DNA of 64,000 bases from Castellaniella sp047971665 (GCF_047971665.1 NZ_JBKEAA010000003.1:1-64000); one strand, 5' to 3'. Numbered from the stretch's first letter, positions 24,814 to 35,222 are shown. The notes: generated by a model not told the origin, from the sequence alone. Made by a program: numbers and translations.

Positions 24814-27800
24814 GCCAGGAATTCTGCCAGGATGCGGCCGGTATGCGTGTCGCCTGCGCGGAGTTGTTCCGGACTGCCTTGGGCCACGACGCGGCCGCCC
24901 TGATCACCGCCTTCGGGGCCCAGATCGACGATCCAGTCGGCCTCGGCGATGATGTCCAGATTGTGTTCGATGACCACCACGGTATGACCCGCGTCCGCCA
25001 GACGGTGCAGCACACGGATCAGTTTTTCCACATCCGCCGTCGACAGGCCGACAGTGGGCTCGTCCAGCACATACAGCGTGTGAGGGATGCGCGAGGCGCG
25101 GCCGGTGCGCAGCACCCCCTCATCCAGATGCGCCTTGGTGAGTTCCGTGACCAGCTTGATGCGTTGGGCCTCACCGCCGGACAGCGTGGGCGAAGGCTGG
25201 CCCAGCGTCAGGTAGCCCAGGCCCACGTCCTGCATCAGTTGCAGTGCGCGCGCGATCCGGCGATGTGCGGAAAAATGGCCGATGGCATCATCGACTTCCA
25301 TGCGCAGGACATCGCCCGCACTGCGTCCGTTCCATTGCACGCCCAGCGTTTCCTGGTTGAAGCGAGCGCCGTGACAGGCGTCGCACGGGACTTTCACATC
25401 CGGCAGGAAACTCATCTCGATGGTCCGCATGCCCTGGCCTTCGCATTCGGGGCAGCGGCCATCACCGGTATTGAAGGAAAAGCGCGAGCCCGTCCAGCCG
25501 CGCAGTCGTGATTCCCGCGTGCCCGCGTAGAGTTTGCGAATATCGTCCCAGAAGCCGACGTACGTGGCGGGGCAGGAGCGCGGGGTTTTGCCGATGGGCG
25601 TCTGGTCGACTTCCAGCACCCGGTCGACGGCTTCCCAGCCCCGGATCGTCCGGCAGCCCAGCCAGGCCCCGGGGTTGAGCCGGTTGCCGACCCGTTGGGC
25701 CAGATTGTCCAGCAGCACGTCGCGCGCCAGCGTCGATTTGCCTGAGCCCGACACACCGGTGATGACGTTCAGCCGCCCCAGGGGGATGCGGGCATTCGCC
25801 TGGCGCAGGTTGTGTCGTGTGGCATCCACGATCTCCAGGCTGGGCGTGGCCGCATCGACGACGCGCCGGCCGTTCATGGGGTGGACCAGAGGCTCTCTCA
25901 GGTAACGCCCGGTGATCGACGCCGGGTTGCGGGTGATTTCCTCGACCGTGCCCTGGGCCACGACCATGCCGCCTCGTATACCAGCGCCCGGTCCGATATC
26001 GATCACGTGACCGGCGCGGCGGATGGTGTCCTCGTCGTGCTCGACCACGACCAGGGTGTTGCCGTTGCCTTCCAGCCGGGCCAATGCATCCAGCAGGATG
26101 CGGTTGTCGCGCGGGTGCAGGCCGATCGTGGGCTCGTCCAGGACGTAGCAGACCCCCTGCAGATTCGAACCCAGCTGTGCCGCCAGACGGATGCGCTGGG
26201 CCTCGCCGCCGGACAGGGTGGGCGCTGCGCGATCCAGGGCCAGGTAACCCAGCCCTACGTCCATCATGAAATCCAGACGGCCGCGAATCTCAGTGAGGAT
26301 ATCGCGGGCGATCTCGGCTTCGCGGCCCTGGGCGGCCAGGCCCAGAAAGAAGCGTTGCGCGTCGCTGACGGGCATCGAGGCCAGTTGTGCGATCGAGCGG
26401 TCACGCCAGCGGAAGGCGCGGGCCACACGGTTCAGCCGCTGACCCTGGCATTGAGTGCAGGGCTGCGGCAGGCCGGTGGTCTCGTCCAGCCAGACGGATT
26501 CCTCGCCGGTCTGGTCTTCGGTAAAGCCTGTGAGTTGCAGGCCGGTGCCGAAGCAGCCGGGACACCAGCCATGACGCGAATTGTATGAAAACAGCCGCGG
26601 GTCGGGCTCCGGGAAACTGGTGCCGCAGTTGGGGCAGGCGCGTTTGATGGAAAAAGTCAGCAGTCGTGGATCCGGTGCCAGGCCAGCGGCGCGGCGGGCC
26701 TCGATCGTGGCCGGGCCGGGGGCGGTCAGGCCGGCCAGCACGCGGAAGCTGCCATGACCCAGCGCCAGGGCGCCGCGCACGGCATCGCGCAGACCCGCCT
26801 CGTTGCGGGCGTCCACGATCAGGTCGCTGACAGGCAGTTCGATGGTGTGTTCCTGGTAGCGGTCCAGGCGCGGCCAGGGGCTGACCGGAGTGAAGACGCC
26901 GTCCACGCGCAGGTGCGTGTGACCATGCGAGGCTGCCCATTTCGCCAGATCGGTGTAATAGCCCTTGCGCGCCACCACCAGCGGGGCCAGCAGGCCGATA
27001 TGCTGGCCCGCATGGTCGCGCAGCAGTTGCGCCACGATCTGTTCCGGCGTCTGGGGCGCGACGGGGATGTCGCAGTCGGGGCACATCTGGGTGCCCAGGC
27101 GCACATACAGCAGGCGCAGGAAATGGTGGATCTCTGTCATGGTGGCCACGGTGGACTTGCGTCCGCCGCGGCTGGTGCGCTGTTCGATGGCCACGGTGGG
27201 CGGAATGCCATAGATTGCATCCACGTCCGGTTTGCCTGCCGGCTGCACGATGGCGCGGGCGTAGGCGTTCAGGGATTCCAGGTAGCGCCGCTGGCCCTCA
27301 TTGAACAGGATATCGAAGGCCAGGGTGGATTTGCCCGATCCTGATACGCCGGTAATGACGGTGAAGGCGTCGCGTGGAATGCTGACATCGATGCCTTTCA
27401 GGTTGTGCTCGCGGGCATTCAGGATATGGATGTCGGGACTGGCGGATACGGGTGTCGCATGCGCGGCAGGCTCTCGCAGGATGAGCGCAGAGCCGTTGGC
27501 GGCCTCCGCTTGCGGGTGTTTTCCGTTCTGTGCTTCGTAAGGATTTGAGGTATCGGGAGCGGTCCGGTGTTCCGGCGAGATCTGCCGCACATAATCGGCC
27601 AGTGCCTGGCCGGTGTGGGAATCCGGGTGGCGCATCAGATCTTCCGGGGTGCCTTCGGCCATGATGCGCCCGCCCTGGTCGCCGCCTTCCGGGCCCAGAT
27701 CCACGATCCAGTCGGCTGCGCGGATCACATCCAGGTTGTGCTCGATGATCAGCAGGGAGTGGCCCGCCGCCAGCAGTTTGCGAAAGGCCCGCATCAAACG

Positions 27801-30530
27801 GGCAATATCGTCGAAATGCAGCCCGGTGGTGGGTTCGTCGAACAACAGCAGACTGCCCTTGAGCGCGCCTTGGGGCGCGCGTGAACGCGCGGCCTCGGCC
27901 AGGTGGCCGGCCAGTTTCAGGCGCTGGGCTTCACCGCCCGACAGTGTGGGCACCGGCTGGCCCAGGCGTACGTATTCGAGGCCGACATCGGCCAGAGGCG
28001 CCAGCCCCCATTGCACGTCGCGCAGCCCCTTGAAGAAGTCCAGCGCCTCGCTCACGGTCATGTCCAGGACCTCGTCGATCGAGGCGCTGCGGCCCAGGTG
28101 TTCGATGCGAACCTCCAGGACCTGGGGACGGAATCGGTGACCGTCGCAGTCCGGACAGCGCAGGTACACATCCGACAGGAATTGCATTTCCACATGCTCG
28201 AAGCCGGTACCGCCGCAACCAGGGCAGCGGCCATCGCCCGTGTTGAAACTGAAGGTGCCGGCCGTGTAGCCGCGTTCCTGCGACAGAGCGGCGGCGGCGA
28301 ACAGTTTGCGGATGGCGTCGAAGGCGCCGACATAGCTGGCGGGGTTGGAACGCGCCGTCTTGCCGATGGGCGTCTGGTCCACCATCACGACGTCGGCAAT
28401 TCTTTCGGCGCCCAGCAAGGCGGCATATTCTCCGGGGGCTTCGGTAGAACGGCCGAGATGTTTCAGCAGCGCAGGGTAGAGCACGTCCTGCACCAGTGTG
28501 GATTTGCCTGATCCGGACACGCCGGTCAGGCAGACCAGCCGCCCCAGCGGCAAGGAAAAATCGACGCGCTGCAAGTTGTTGGCGCAAACGCCTTGCAGCA
28601 GCAGGCGTGGGGTGCCGTCCTGAACTTGCAGGGGGCGAGGAGGCTCGATGCGCATCCGGCCACTGAAATAGCGGCCCGTCAGCGTATCGGCGATGGTCAG
28701 TTCGTCCGGTGAGCCATCGAAGACGATCTGCCCGCCGCGTTCGCCCGGACCCGGACCGATGTCGAGGATGCGGTCGGCAGCGATCATGACCTGGGGGTCG
28801 TGCTCGACCACCACCAGGGTGTTGCCATGATCGCGCAGCCGGTGCATGACCTGAACGATCCGGTGGATGTCGCGCGGATGCAGACCAATGGACGGCTCAT
28901 CGAGCACGAAAAGCGTATTGACCAGAGAGGTGCCCAACGCTGTGGTCAGGTTGATGCGCTGGACCTCGCCGCCCGACAAGGTGCGGCTCTGGCGATCCAG
29001 CGACAGGTAGCCCAGACCGACGTCGCAGAGGAAACGCAGCCGTGCGCGGACTTCGTCCAGCAGCTCGGTCAACGCCTCGTCCAGCGAGCGCCCGAGCTCG
29101 ATCCTGTCAAACCAGTCGCGCACACGCTCGATGGGCAGGCGCATCAGGTCGTGCAGGCCCAGGCCGGGGAGGGCCGCCAGCTGTTCAGGTGTCCAGCCCG
29201 CATGCACGGGCAGGAAGCGCGGCGTGCCGGGGATCGGGGCGTGATCCTGCCCCAGGCGCCACAACGTGGCATCGGGCTTGAGCCGTGCCCCCTTGCAGTG
29301 CGGACATGGTGTGTAGCTGCGGTATTTCGACAGCAGCACCCGCACATGCATCTTGTAGGCGCGCGACTCCAGCCAGTCGAAAAAGCGTTGGGCGCCATAC
29401 CATTGATGTTTCCACGCGGCACGGCCGCCTTTCCAGTCGGACGCGCCGCCAATCACCCAGTCGCGCTCCGCAGGCGTCAGGTCGCGCCAGGGCGTGTCCA
29501 GCCGGACGCCGGCCTTGGGGGCGTAGCGCTCCATCTCGACCTGGCATTCCTTGTAGCTGGTGGTCTGCCAGGGCTTGATCGCGCCGTCGCGCAGGCTGCG
29601 TGTCTCGTCCGGCACGACCAGGCCGTAGTCGATGCCCATGACCCTGCCGAAGCCGCGACAATGTTCGCAAGCGCCCAGCGGGGAGTTGAACGAAAAGGTG
29701 CTGGGCAGCGGGGTACTGTAGTCGATGTCGCATTGCGCGCAATGCAGGCCTGCGCTGAAGCGCCAGTCTTGTTCTTTGTCTTGGTCGTCGAACAGCGCAT
29801 GGACAGTGATCCGGCCATTGCCCTGGCGCAGGGCGGTTTCCAGCGCTTCGTCCACACGCGCCGGCTCGGCATTGGCCAGCCGGAAGCGATCCTGCACGAC
29901 ATGCAGCACGCGCCGGCTGGCGTCGCTTGCCTTGCGCGTCGCGCCTGTCTGCTGATCGGCGGTTCCGGCGGCTGGGTCATCCTGACGGTGAATCCGGGTA
30001 TAGCCTTGTTGTTCGAGGAATCCGCGCACCTCGTCTTCGGTGAAATTGGCGGGCACCGAGACGGGAAAGGTGATCACCAGCCGCGGATCGCGCGCTGCGC
30101 ACAGGCCATCCAGTTGACACCGGATGCCGGCAGGATCGTCGCGCGTCACCAGGCGCGCGCACTGGCGGCAGTGCAGGTGGCCGGCGCGGGCGTAGAGCAG
30201 TTTCAGGTGATCGTTCAATTCCGTCATGGTGCCCACGGTGCTGCGTGAATTGCGCACCGGGTTGATCTGGTCGATGGCAATGGCCGGGAGGATGCCTTCG
30301 ATGCGATCGACCTGGGGCTTGTCCATGCGATCCAGAAACTGGCGCGCATAGGGCGAGAAGGTTTCCACGTAACGCCGCTGGCCTTCGGCGTACAGCGTAT
30401 CGAAAGCCAGTGAGCTCTTGCCGGAGCCGGACACGCCGGTGACCACCAGAAGTTTTCCGGTGTCGACCGTCAAGTCCAGGTTTTTCAGGTTGTTCTGGCG
30501 GGCGCCAAAAATGCGGATGGGTGCGTTCAT
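24810..30530 (-). CDS. Double-length UvrA (two tandem UvrA units in one polypeptide)
   Basis: One unbroken frame of 1,906 residues contains two complete UvrA-like units (about 1-1015 and 1033-1906). Each has two ATPase heads, giving four GVSGSGKS-type Walker A motifs and four LSGGE signatures. Each unit also has its zinc modules: CAQC/CEHC and CPGC/CPDC in the first, CPNC/CPGC and CPEC/CDAC in the second. UvrA normally acts as a dimer of one unit of about 940 residues in nucleotide excision repair, so this chain could form an intramolecular dimer. The first unit has a larger insertion between the Walker A and signature motifs. The start at 30530 (MNAPIRIFG) is preferred over one eight codons upstream. 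A canonical uvrA is probably elsewhere. pabB overlaps the stop. Confidence 0.93.
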   Translation of the reverse strand: MNAPIRIFGARQNNLKNLDLTVDTGKLLVVTGVSGSGKSSLAFDTLYAEGQRRYVETFSPYARQFLDRMDKPQVDRIEGILPAIAIDQINPVRNSRSTVGTMTELNDHLKLLYARAGHLHCRQCARLVTRDDPAGIRCQLDGLCAARDPRLVITFPVSVPANFTEDEVRGFLEQQGYTRIHRQDDPAAGTADQQTGATRKASDASRRVLHVVQDRFRLANAEPARVDEALETALRQGNGRITVHALFDDQDKEQDWRFSAGLHCAQCDIDYSTPLPSTFSFNSPLGACEHCRGFGRVMGIDYGLVVPDETRSLRDGAIKPWQTTSYKECQVEMERYAPKAGVRLDTPWRDLTPAERDWVIGGASDWKGGRAAWKHQWYGAQRFFDWLESRAYKMHVRVLLSKYRSYTPCPHCKGARLKPDATLWRLGQDHAPIPGTPRFLPVHAGWTPEQLAALPGLGLHDLMRLPIERVRDWFDRIELGRSLDEALTELLDEVRARLRFLCDVGLGYLSLDRQSRTLSGGEVQRINLTTALGTSLVNTLFVLDEPSIGLHPRDIHRIVQVMHRLRDHGNTLVVVEHDPQVMIAADRILDIGPGPGERGGQIVFDGSPDELTIADTLTGRYFSGRMRIEPPRPLQVQDGTPRLLLQGVCANNLQRVDFSLPLGRLVCLTGVSGSGKSTLVQDVLYPALLKHLGRSTEAPGEYAALLGAERIADVVMVDQTPIGKTARSNPASYVGAFDAIRKLFAAAALSQERGYTAGTFSFNTGDGRCPGCGGTGFEHVEMQFLSDVYLRCPDCDGHRFRPQVLEVRIEHLGRSASIDEVLDMTVSEALDFFKGLRDVQWGLAPLADVGLEYVRLGQPVPTLSGGEAQRLKLAGHLAEAARSRAPQGALKGSLLLFDEPTTGLHFDDIARLMRAFRKLLAAGHSLLIIEHNLDVIRAADWIVDLGPEGGDQGGRIMAEGTPEDLMRHPDSHTGQALADYVRQISPEHRTAPDTSNPYEAQNGKHPQAEAANGSALILREPAAHATPVSASPDIHILNAREHNLKGIDVSIPRDAFTVITGVSGSGKSTLAFDILFNEGQRRYLESLNAYARAIVQPAGKPDVDAIYGIPPTVAIEQRTSRGGRKSTVATMTEIHHFLRLLYVRLGTQMCPDCDIPVAPQTPEQIVAQLLRDHAGQHIGLLAPLVVARKGYYTDLAKWAASHGHTHLRVDGVFTPVSPWPRLDRYQEHTIELPVSDLIVDARNEAGLRDAVRGALALGHGSFRVLAGLTAPGPATIEARRAAGLAPDPRLLTFSIKRACPNCGTSFPEPDPRLFSYNSRHGWCPGCFGTGLQLTGFTEDQTGEESVWLDETTGLPQPCTQCQGQRLNRVARAFRWRDRSIAQLASMPVSDAQRFFLGLAAQGREAEIARDILTEIRGRLDFMMDVGLGYLALDRAAPTLSGGEAQRIRLAAQLGSNLQGVCYVLDEPTIGLHPRDNRILLDALARLEGNGNTLVVVEHDEDTIRRAGHVIDIGPGAGIRGGMVVAQGTVEEITRNPASITGRYLREPLVHPMNGRRVVDAATPSLEIVDATRHNLRQANARIPLGRLNVITGVSGSGKSTLARDVLLDNLAQRVGNRLNPGAWLGCRTIRGWEAVDRVLEVDQTPIGKTPRSCPATYVGFWDDIRKLYAGTRESRLRGWTGSRFSFNTGDGRCPECEGQGMRTIEMSFLPDVKVPCDACHGARFNQETLGVQWNGRSAGDVLRMEVDDAIGHFSAHRRIARALQLMQDVGLGYLTLGQPSPTLSGGEAQRIKLVTELTKAHLDEGVLRTGRASRIPHTLYVLDEPTVGLSTADVEKLIRVLHRLADAGHTVVVIEHNLDIIAEADWIVDLGPEGGDQGGRVVAQGSPEQLRAGDTHTGRILAEFLA

Positions 30531-30562
30531 CCCGCCATCATAATCCGGCCGCAAGTGTTGTT

Positions 30563-30604
30563 GCCGTGCGCGGCCCGCCGTTGTGTCGGCGGGCCGCGCA
30601 CGGC
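30563..30604. repeat. Perfect 18-bp inverted repeat between divergent genes
   Basis: Arms at 30563-30580 and 30587-30604 are exact reverse complements around the six-base loop TTGTGT. The element is very GC-rich and has no T-run. It lies in the control region between the divergent double-uvrA gene and the small basic protein gene, where a simple terminator is not expected. It could be a DNA-binding site, a cruciform or a 5' leader hairpin. Confidence 0.85.
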
Positions 30605-30643
30605 GGGCAATCGCATGCGGATTCCCGGATTCGGGGAAAACTT

Positions 30644-30652
30644 TGCTAAAAT
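30644..30652 (+). promoter_or_regulatory. Extended -10 promoter of the small basic protein gene
   Basis: TGC-TAAAAT at 30644-30652 is an extended -10 element (TGn plus TAAAAT), about 44 nt before the small gene's ATG. No strong -35 is seen, which is common with an extended -10. Confidence 0.5.
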
Positions 30653-30695
30653 GGCACGTTTTGCTTTCAAGCCCGCCTTACACCAGGAGATTTAC

Positions 30696-30824
30696 ATGGC
30701 AGAAATCAAACGCACGCGGCGCAACACCCTGGAGCGCCGTTGCCTTGGCAAGGCTTTCAAGCGTCTTTTCGTGCGCTCGCCCAAGGGTGTCTTCAAGATG
30801 CTCGAAAAGGTCAAACGCGCCTGA
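30696..30824 (+). CDS. Small, highly basic protein of 42 residues, function unknown
   Basis: The gene has a strong Shine-Dalgarno (AGGAGA, 30685-30690) six bases before the ATG, an extended -10 upstream and a terminator just downstream, so it looks like a free-standing expressed gene. The product starts MAEIKRTRRNTLERRC and has 15 Lys/Arg and three Glu, giving a net charge near +12. One amphipathic helical stretch is likely. There is no signal peptide. Such composition suggests binding to RNA, DNA or the ribosome, but no family is recognised. Confidence 0.7.
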   Translation: MAEIKRTRRNTLERRCLGKAFKRLFVRSPKGVFKMLEKVKRA

Positions 30825-30840
30825 ACGTCTGACGCCATCG

Positions 30841-30908
30841 GCCGTATTGTTTATATACAATTCGGCATCAGGGAAACCACGGACCTGCTGGTTCGTGGTT
30901 TTTTTTTG
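30841..30908 (+). terminator. Tandem hairpins ending in a T-run: rho-independent terminator
   Basis: The main terminator has an 11-bp stem (30875-30885 with 30890-30900), a four-base loop TGCT and a following T-run to 30907. Just before it, 30841-30866 forms a second hairpin (GCCG-T-ATTGT / ACAAT-T-CGGC with loop TTATAT). The pair closes the small basic protein gene and separates it from the glycosyltransferase. Confidence 0.85.
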
Positions 30909-30955
30909 CAGCTATCATGAGTTCGTAAATTGGAAACAAGAAGGAGCCTTCTTGC

Positions 30956-31921
30956 ATGGCTTGCTGGCGCCATCTGTTCTCCGTCATCACTCCTACCTAC
31001 AACCGCGCGCGCACGCTGGATCGTGTTTATCATTCACTGCGGGAGCAGTCCTTTCAGGATTTCGAATGGGTAGTCGTGGATGACGGCTCGACGGATGCCA
31101 CCCGGACCCTGATCCAGGGGTGGCAGCAGGAATCCAGCTTTCCGATCCGTTACGTCTGGCAATCCAATCAACATAAGAAAACAGCCTTCAACAACGGGGT
31201 GCGTCATGCCCAGGGCGAATGGCTGGTGGCCATCGACAGCGACGACGAGCTCGACCCCAATGCCCTCTATCACATGGCGGGGGTCTGGGAGCAGATCCCT
31301 CATGCCCAGCGTGGACGCACTGTGGCGATCACGGGGCTGTGCGCGCGTCCGGATGGCCGGATCGTGGGCGACATGTATCCCCGGGATGTCATGGACGTGT
31401 CCTCGCTGGACATGACCTTTCGCTATCACGTCCGGGGTGAAAAATTCGGCTGCTTGCGCACGGATGTGCTGCGTCAATTCCCTTTTCCCGAGGACATTCC
31501 CGGTTTTGTCCCCGAAAGTCTGGTCTGGCGAGCCATTGCCCGGGCCGGCTATCTGACCCGTTTCGTCAATCAGGTGTTCCGCGTGTATCACGACGAGGCG
31601 GGCAGTCTGTCCCAAGAAGGACGGTCGGCCGAGAGCGGCCGTCATGCGCTGGGTCTGTGGCTGCTGGCGCATGACACGGTGGAACATTGTCTGGGCTGGT
31701 TCCGCTATCAGCCAGCCTCCTTTTTCGGGGCGGCGATCCGCTACACTCGTTTTGGGCTGCACTTGCGCGCGCAGCGTGTGGCTCGTCCCGCCGGGCGGTG
31801 CCTGAGCCACTGGGAATCGCGCCTGCTGGTGGCGGCCATGTGGCCGGCCGGGGTCGCGATGTATGTGCGTGACCGTTTTCGTGACGCGACGATGCGGGGC
31901 AAGCATCCGATGGCGACCTGA
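30956..31921 (+). CDS. Family 2 glycosyltransferase
   Basis: The 321-residue GT-A protein has the family 2 core: LFSVITPTYNRARTLDRVY, WVVVDDGSTDATR, and the DXD-type motif VAIDSDDELDP, which binds the sugar nucleotide and metal. The C-terminal half is amphipathic (about residues 235-300), suggesting membrane association. AAGGAG precedes the ATG by about ten bases. No other polysaccharide genes are adjacent, so this is an orphan transferase. Donor and acceptor are unknown. It converges with the next hypothetical gene. Confidence 0.85.
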   Translation: MACWRHLFSVITPTYNRARTLDRVYHSLREQSFQDFEWVVVDDGSTDATRTLIQGWQQESSFPIRYVWQSNQHKKTAFNNGVRHAQGEWLVAIDSDDELDPNALYHMAGVWEQIPHAQRGRTVAITGLCARPDGRIVGDMYPRDVMDVSSLDMTFRYHVRGEKFGCLRTDVLRQFPFPEDIPGFVPESLVWRAIARAGYLTRFVNQVFRVYHDEAGSLSQEGRSAESGRHALGLWLLAHDTVEHCLGWFRYQPASFFGAAIRYTRFGLHLRAQRVARPAGRCLSHWESRLLVAAMWPAGVAMYVRDRFRDATMRGKHPMAT

Positions 31922-31980
31922 CGCCACTCATGGGTGTGGCATCTCTCCCCATGTCGCGGCTTGCATGCCCCCCCCGATTC

Positions 31981-32024
31981 GCCCGGACACGGGTCAGTCC
32001 GCAGGGACTGACCCGTGTCCGGGC
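31981..32024. repeat. Perfect 20-bp inverted repeat overlapping a gene end
   Basis: Arms at 31981-32000 and 32005-32024 are exact reverse complements around the loop GCAG. The element lies between convergent genes and contains the last codons and stop of the minus-strand hypothetical gene. There is no T-run on either side. The CGGGTCAGTCC core resembles repeat palindromes linked to REP-associated transposases in Proteobacteria, an inference from memory only. Confidence 0.85.
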
Positions 32025-32455
32025 TCATCCCGTAGCTCGAAAGGGAGGAGGTCTGTCAGGGTGTCGGTCCAGGCGACTTCTTCGCCCTGGGCATCAACCT
32101 TGATGTAGCGGACGCCTTCCAGGTCGGAAAGCTGAATGGCCCAGAGAAACTCGCAATCCAGAGCCTGACCATCGCTCAGGTCCAGTCCTCCGGTATTGCC
32201 CAGGAACCGGGCTCCGGGGCCGCCCGCCTGAACGCGCGGCCGGTCGTCGGCCTCGCCCGCCGGGCCCAGCGGCAGGGCGAACAGCGCCCATTCATAACCG
32301 TCCTCGGGTTCGGACACGATTTCCGCGATGACGGGTTTGCCGAGATAGGCGCACAGCGCATCGGCTGTGCGGCCCAGCAGGTCGGTTTCAGTGGGGGTGA
32401 ATGCGAGAGGCAGGGGCATGGCAGGCAAGAGATCGGGGTCGCGGATGGTTGTCAT
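31994..32455 (-). CDS. Conserved-looking hypothetical protein, 153 residues
   Basis: No family is recognised. The protein is acidic and soluble, with no signal peptide or membrane segment. Its middle part includes GYEWALFALPLGP and LDCEFLWAIQLSDLEGVRYIK, suggesting a small alpha/beta fold. The last seven residues are encoded inside the 20-bp inverted repeat at 31981-32024. A start at 32419 (MPLPLAFTP) is equally possible. It is divergent from ettA, whose promoter region abuts the 32455 start. Confidence 0.65.
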   Translation of the reverse strand: MTTIRDPDLLPAMPLPLAFTPTETDLLGRTADALCAYLGKPVIAEIVSEPEDGYEWALFALPLGPAGEADDRPRVQAGGPGARFLGNTGGLDLSDGQALDCEFLWAIQLSDLEGVRYIKVDAQGEEVAWTDTLTDLLPFELRDEPGHGSVPAD

Positions 32456-32475
32456 TGTACGGTCCGGCCTACAAT
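32449..32475 (+). promoter_or_regulatory. Probable sigma-70 promoter of ettA
   Basis: TTGTCA (32449-32454) and TACAAT (32470-32475) are separated by 15 bases, slightly short of ideal. The -10 lies 51 nt before the ettA ATG. It overlaps the start of the divergent hypothetical gene. Confidence 0.45.
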
Positions 32476-32525
32476 CAGCACTTTACGTGGCCGAATTCTT
32501 TGGCCCGTCTTTTCACGATTGAGAC

Positions 32526-34199
<1,674 letters not shown>

Positions 34200-34209
34200 G
34201 AGATCCGCC

Positions 34210-34758
34210 ATGCCCGCAACCGCTCCCGCGCTGAGGGCGCACGACAGCTTGCTGCTGGTGGTGGACATGCAGGAAAAGCTGTTGCCCGCCATTTGCGAAA
34301 CTGAGGCCTTGCGCGGCCGGGTCGCGCGCCTGGCTCAGGCCGCGCGCCTGATGTCGGTGCCTGTCTGGGCCACCGAGCACTGGCCTGGCAAGATCGGCGC
34401 CACCCATCCCGACCTGCGGGCGCATATCGACCGGGTCGTGTCCAAGACCCATTTCGATGCCTGCCGCGAGGCTGGTTTCCTGGCCGGCTGGCCGACAGGC
34501 CGGACGCGGGTGTTGTTGACAGGCACTGAAGCGCATATCTGTGTGTTACAGACAGGGTTGGGGCTGGCTCAGGCCGGTTTCCAGCCAGTGCTGGTGGCTG
34601 ACGGCACGGGTTCGCGTCGCATGTCGGACTGGTCGGCTGCCTGCGAACGCTGGCGCCATCATGGTCTGGAGATCGTTACATCGGAAATGGCGATCTATGA
34701 ATGGCTCGAAACACCGGCGCATCCCGCGTTTCGGGACGTCCTGGCTCTCGTGAAGTAG
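34210..34758 (+). CDS. Isochorismatase-family cysteine hydrolase
   Basis: The 182-residue protein shows the family's catalytic triad: D19 (LLLVVDMQEKLLP), K79 (VVSKTHFDA) and C111 (TGTEAHICVLQT), with the cis-peptide region VLLTGTEAH before the cysteine. Members hydrolyse isochorismate, nicotinamide, N-carbamoyl compounds or unknown amides (YcaC-like). The substrate cannot be read from the sequence. A strong AGGAG lies eight bases before the start. It probably shares a transcript with ettA. Confidence 0.88.
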   Translation: MPATAPALRAHDSLLLVVDMQEKLLPAICETEALRGRVARLAQAARLMSVPVWATEHWPGKIGATHPDLRAHIDRVVSKTHFDACREAGFLAGWPTGRTRVLLTGTEAHICVLQTGLGLAQAGFQPVLVADGTGSRRMSDWSAACERWRHHGLEIVTSEMAIYEWLETPAHPAFRDVLALVK

Positions 34759-34921
34759 GGCGTCGCCTGCCGCGTGAGGCGCTCGCCTCCAGCGGTCCGA
34801 CTGTTACAAGATTAAAGTATCGATATCATGACTCACAGTTTTTCCTGCGGTGGTTGCTTATAAAGAACGTCAAGATGCCGGCAAGGCATGGATCATGAAG
34901 CAACATGCAAGAAGGAGAATC

Positions 34922-35152
34922 ATGATGACGATCAGGACACTCGGAAGAATCGGTGCAGCGCTGATGCTGGCGACCGCCATGGCAGGATGTTCGTCCTGGG
35001 ACAGCATGAGCCATCGTCAGAAGGCTGCCGTCACGGGGGCTGGCGTAGGCGGTGTGGCGGGAGCGGTCATTTCCGATGGCGGTGTGCTTGGCACAGTGGG
35101 CGGCGCGGCCATTGGCGGCGTCATTGGAGATCAAATCGGCAAGAATCGCTGA
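34922..35152 (+). CDS. Small glycine-zipper lipoprotein (OsmB/17-kDa surface antigen type)
   Basis: The 76-residue product has a lipoprotein signal with lipobox MAGCSS, so the mature protein starts at the cysteine. A glycine-zipper segment with 2TM-type spacing follows (AVTGAGVGGVAGAVIS, then GTVGGAAIGGVIGDQIG). Proteins of this type sit in the outer membrane and are often induced by osmotic or envelope stress. The start at 34922 is set by AAGGAG just upstream (34911-34916); three bases later there is another ATG. It is free-standing and followed by a terminator hairpin. Confidence 0.88.
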   Translation: MMTIRTLGRIGAALMLATAMAGCSSWDSMSHRQKAAVTGAGVGGVAGAVISDGGVLGTVGGAAIGGVIGDQIGKNR

Positions 35153-35195
35153 TCGCCGGGACCGGCGCGCTTCGTTCCGGCCGCGCGACGCAAAA

Positions 35196-35222
35196 AAGGG
35201 CTCGTTCATGTCACGGGCCCTT
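35196..35222. terminator. Terminator-like hairpin after the glycine-zipper lipoprotein gene
   Basis: Ten-base arms (35196-35205 and 35213-35222) pair with one G-U, around a seven-base loop. A run of A precedes it (35192-35197), which is a T-run on the minus strand. It is therefore strongest for minus-strand transcripts but may work in both directions. Confidence 0.55.

Noticed and set aside
24810..30530. Possibility that two adjacent uvrA genes were merged by a missing stop
   Set aside because: The frame is continuous through a linker of about 60-70 residues, all motifs of both units are present, and both units keep their zinc cysteines, so a genuine fusion is more likely than an error.
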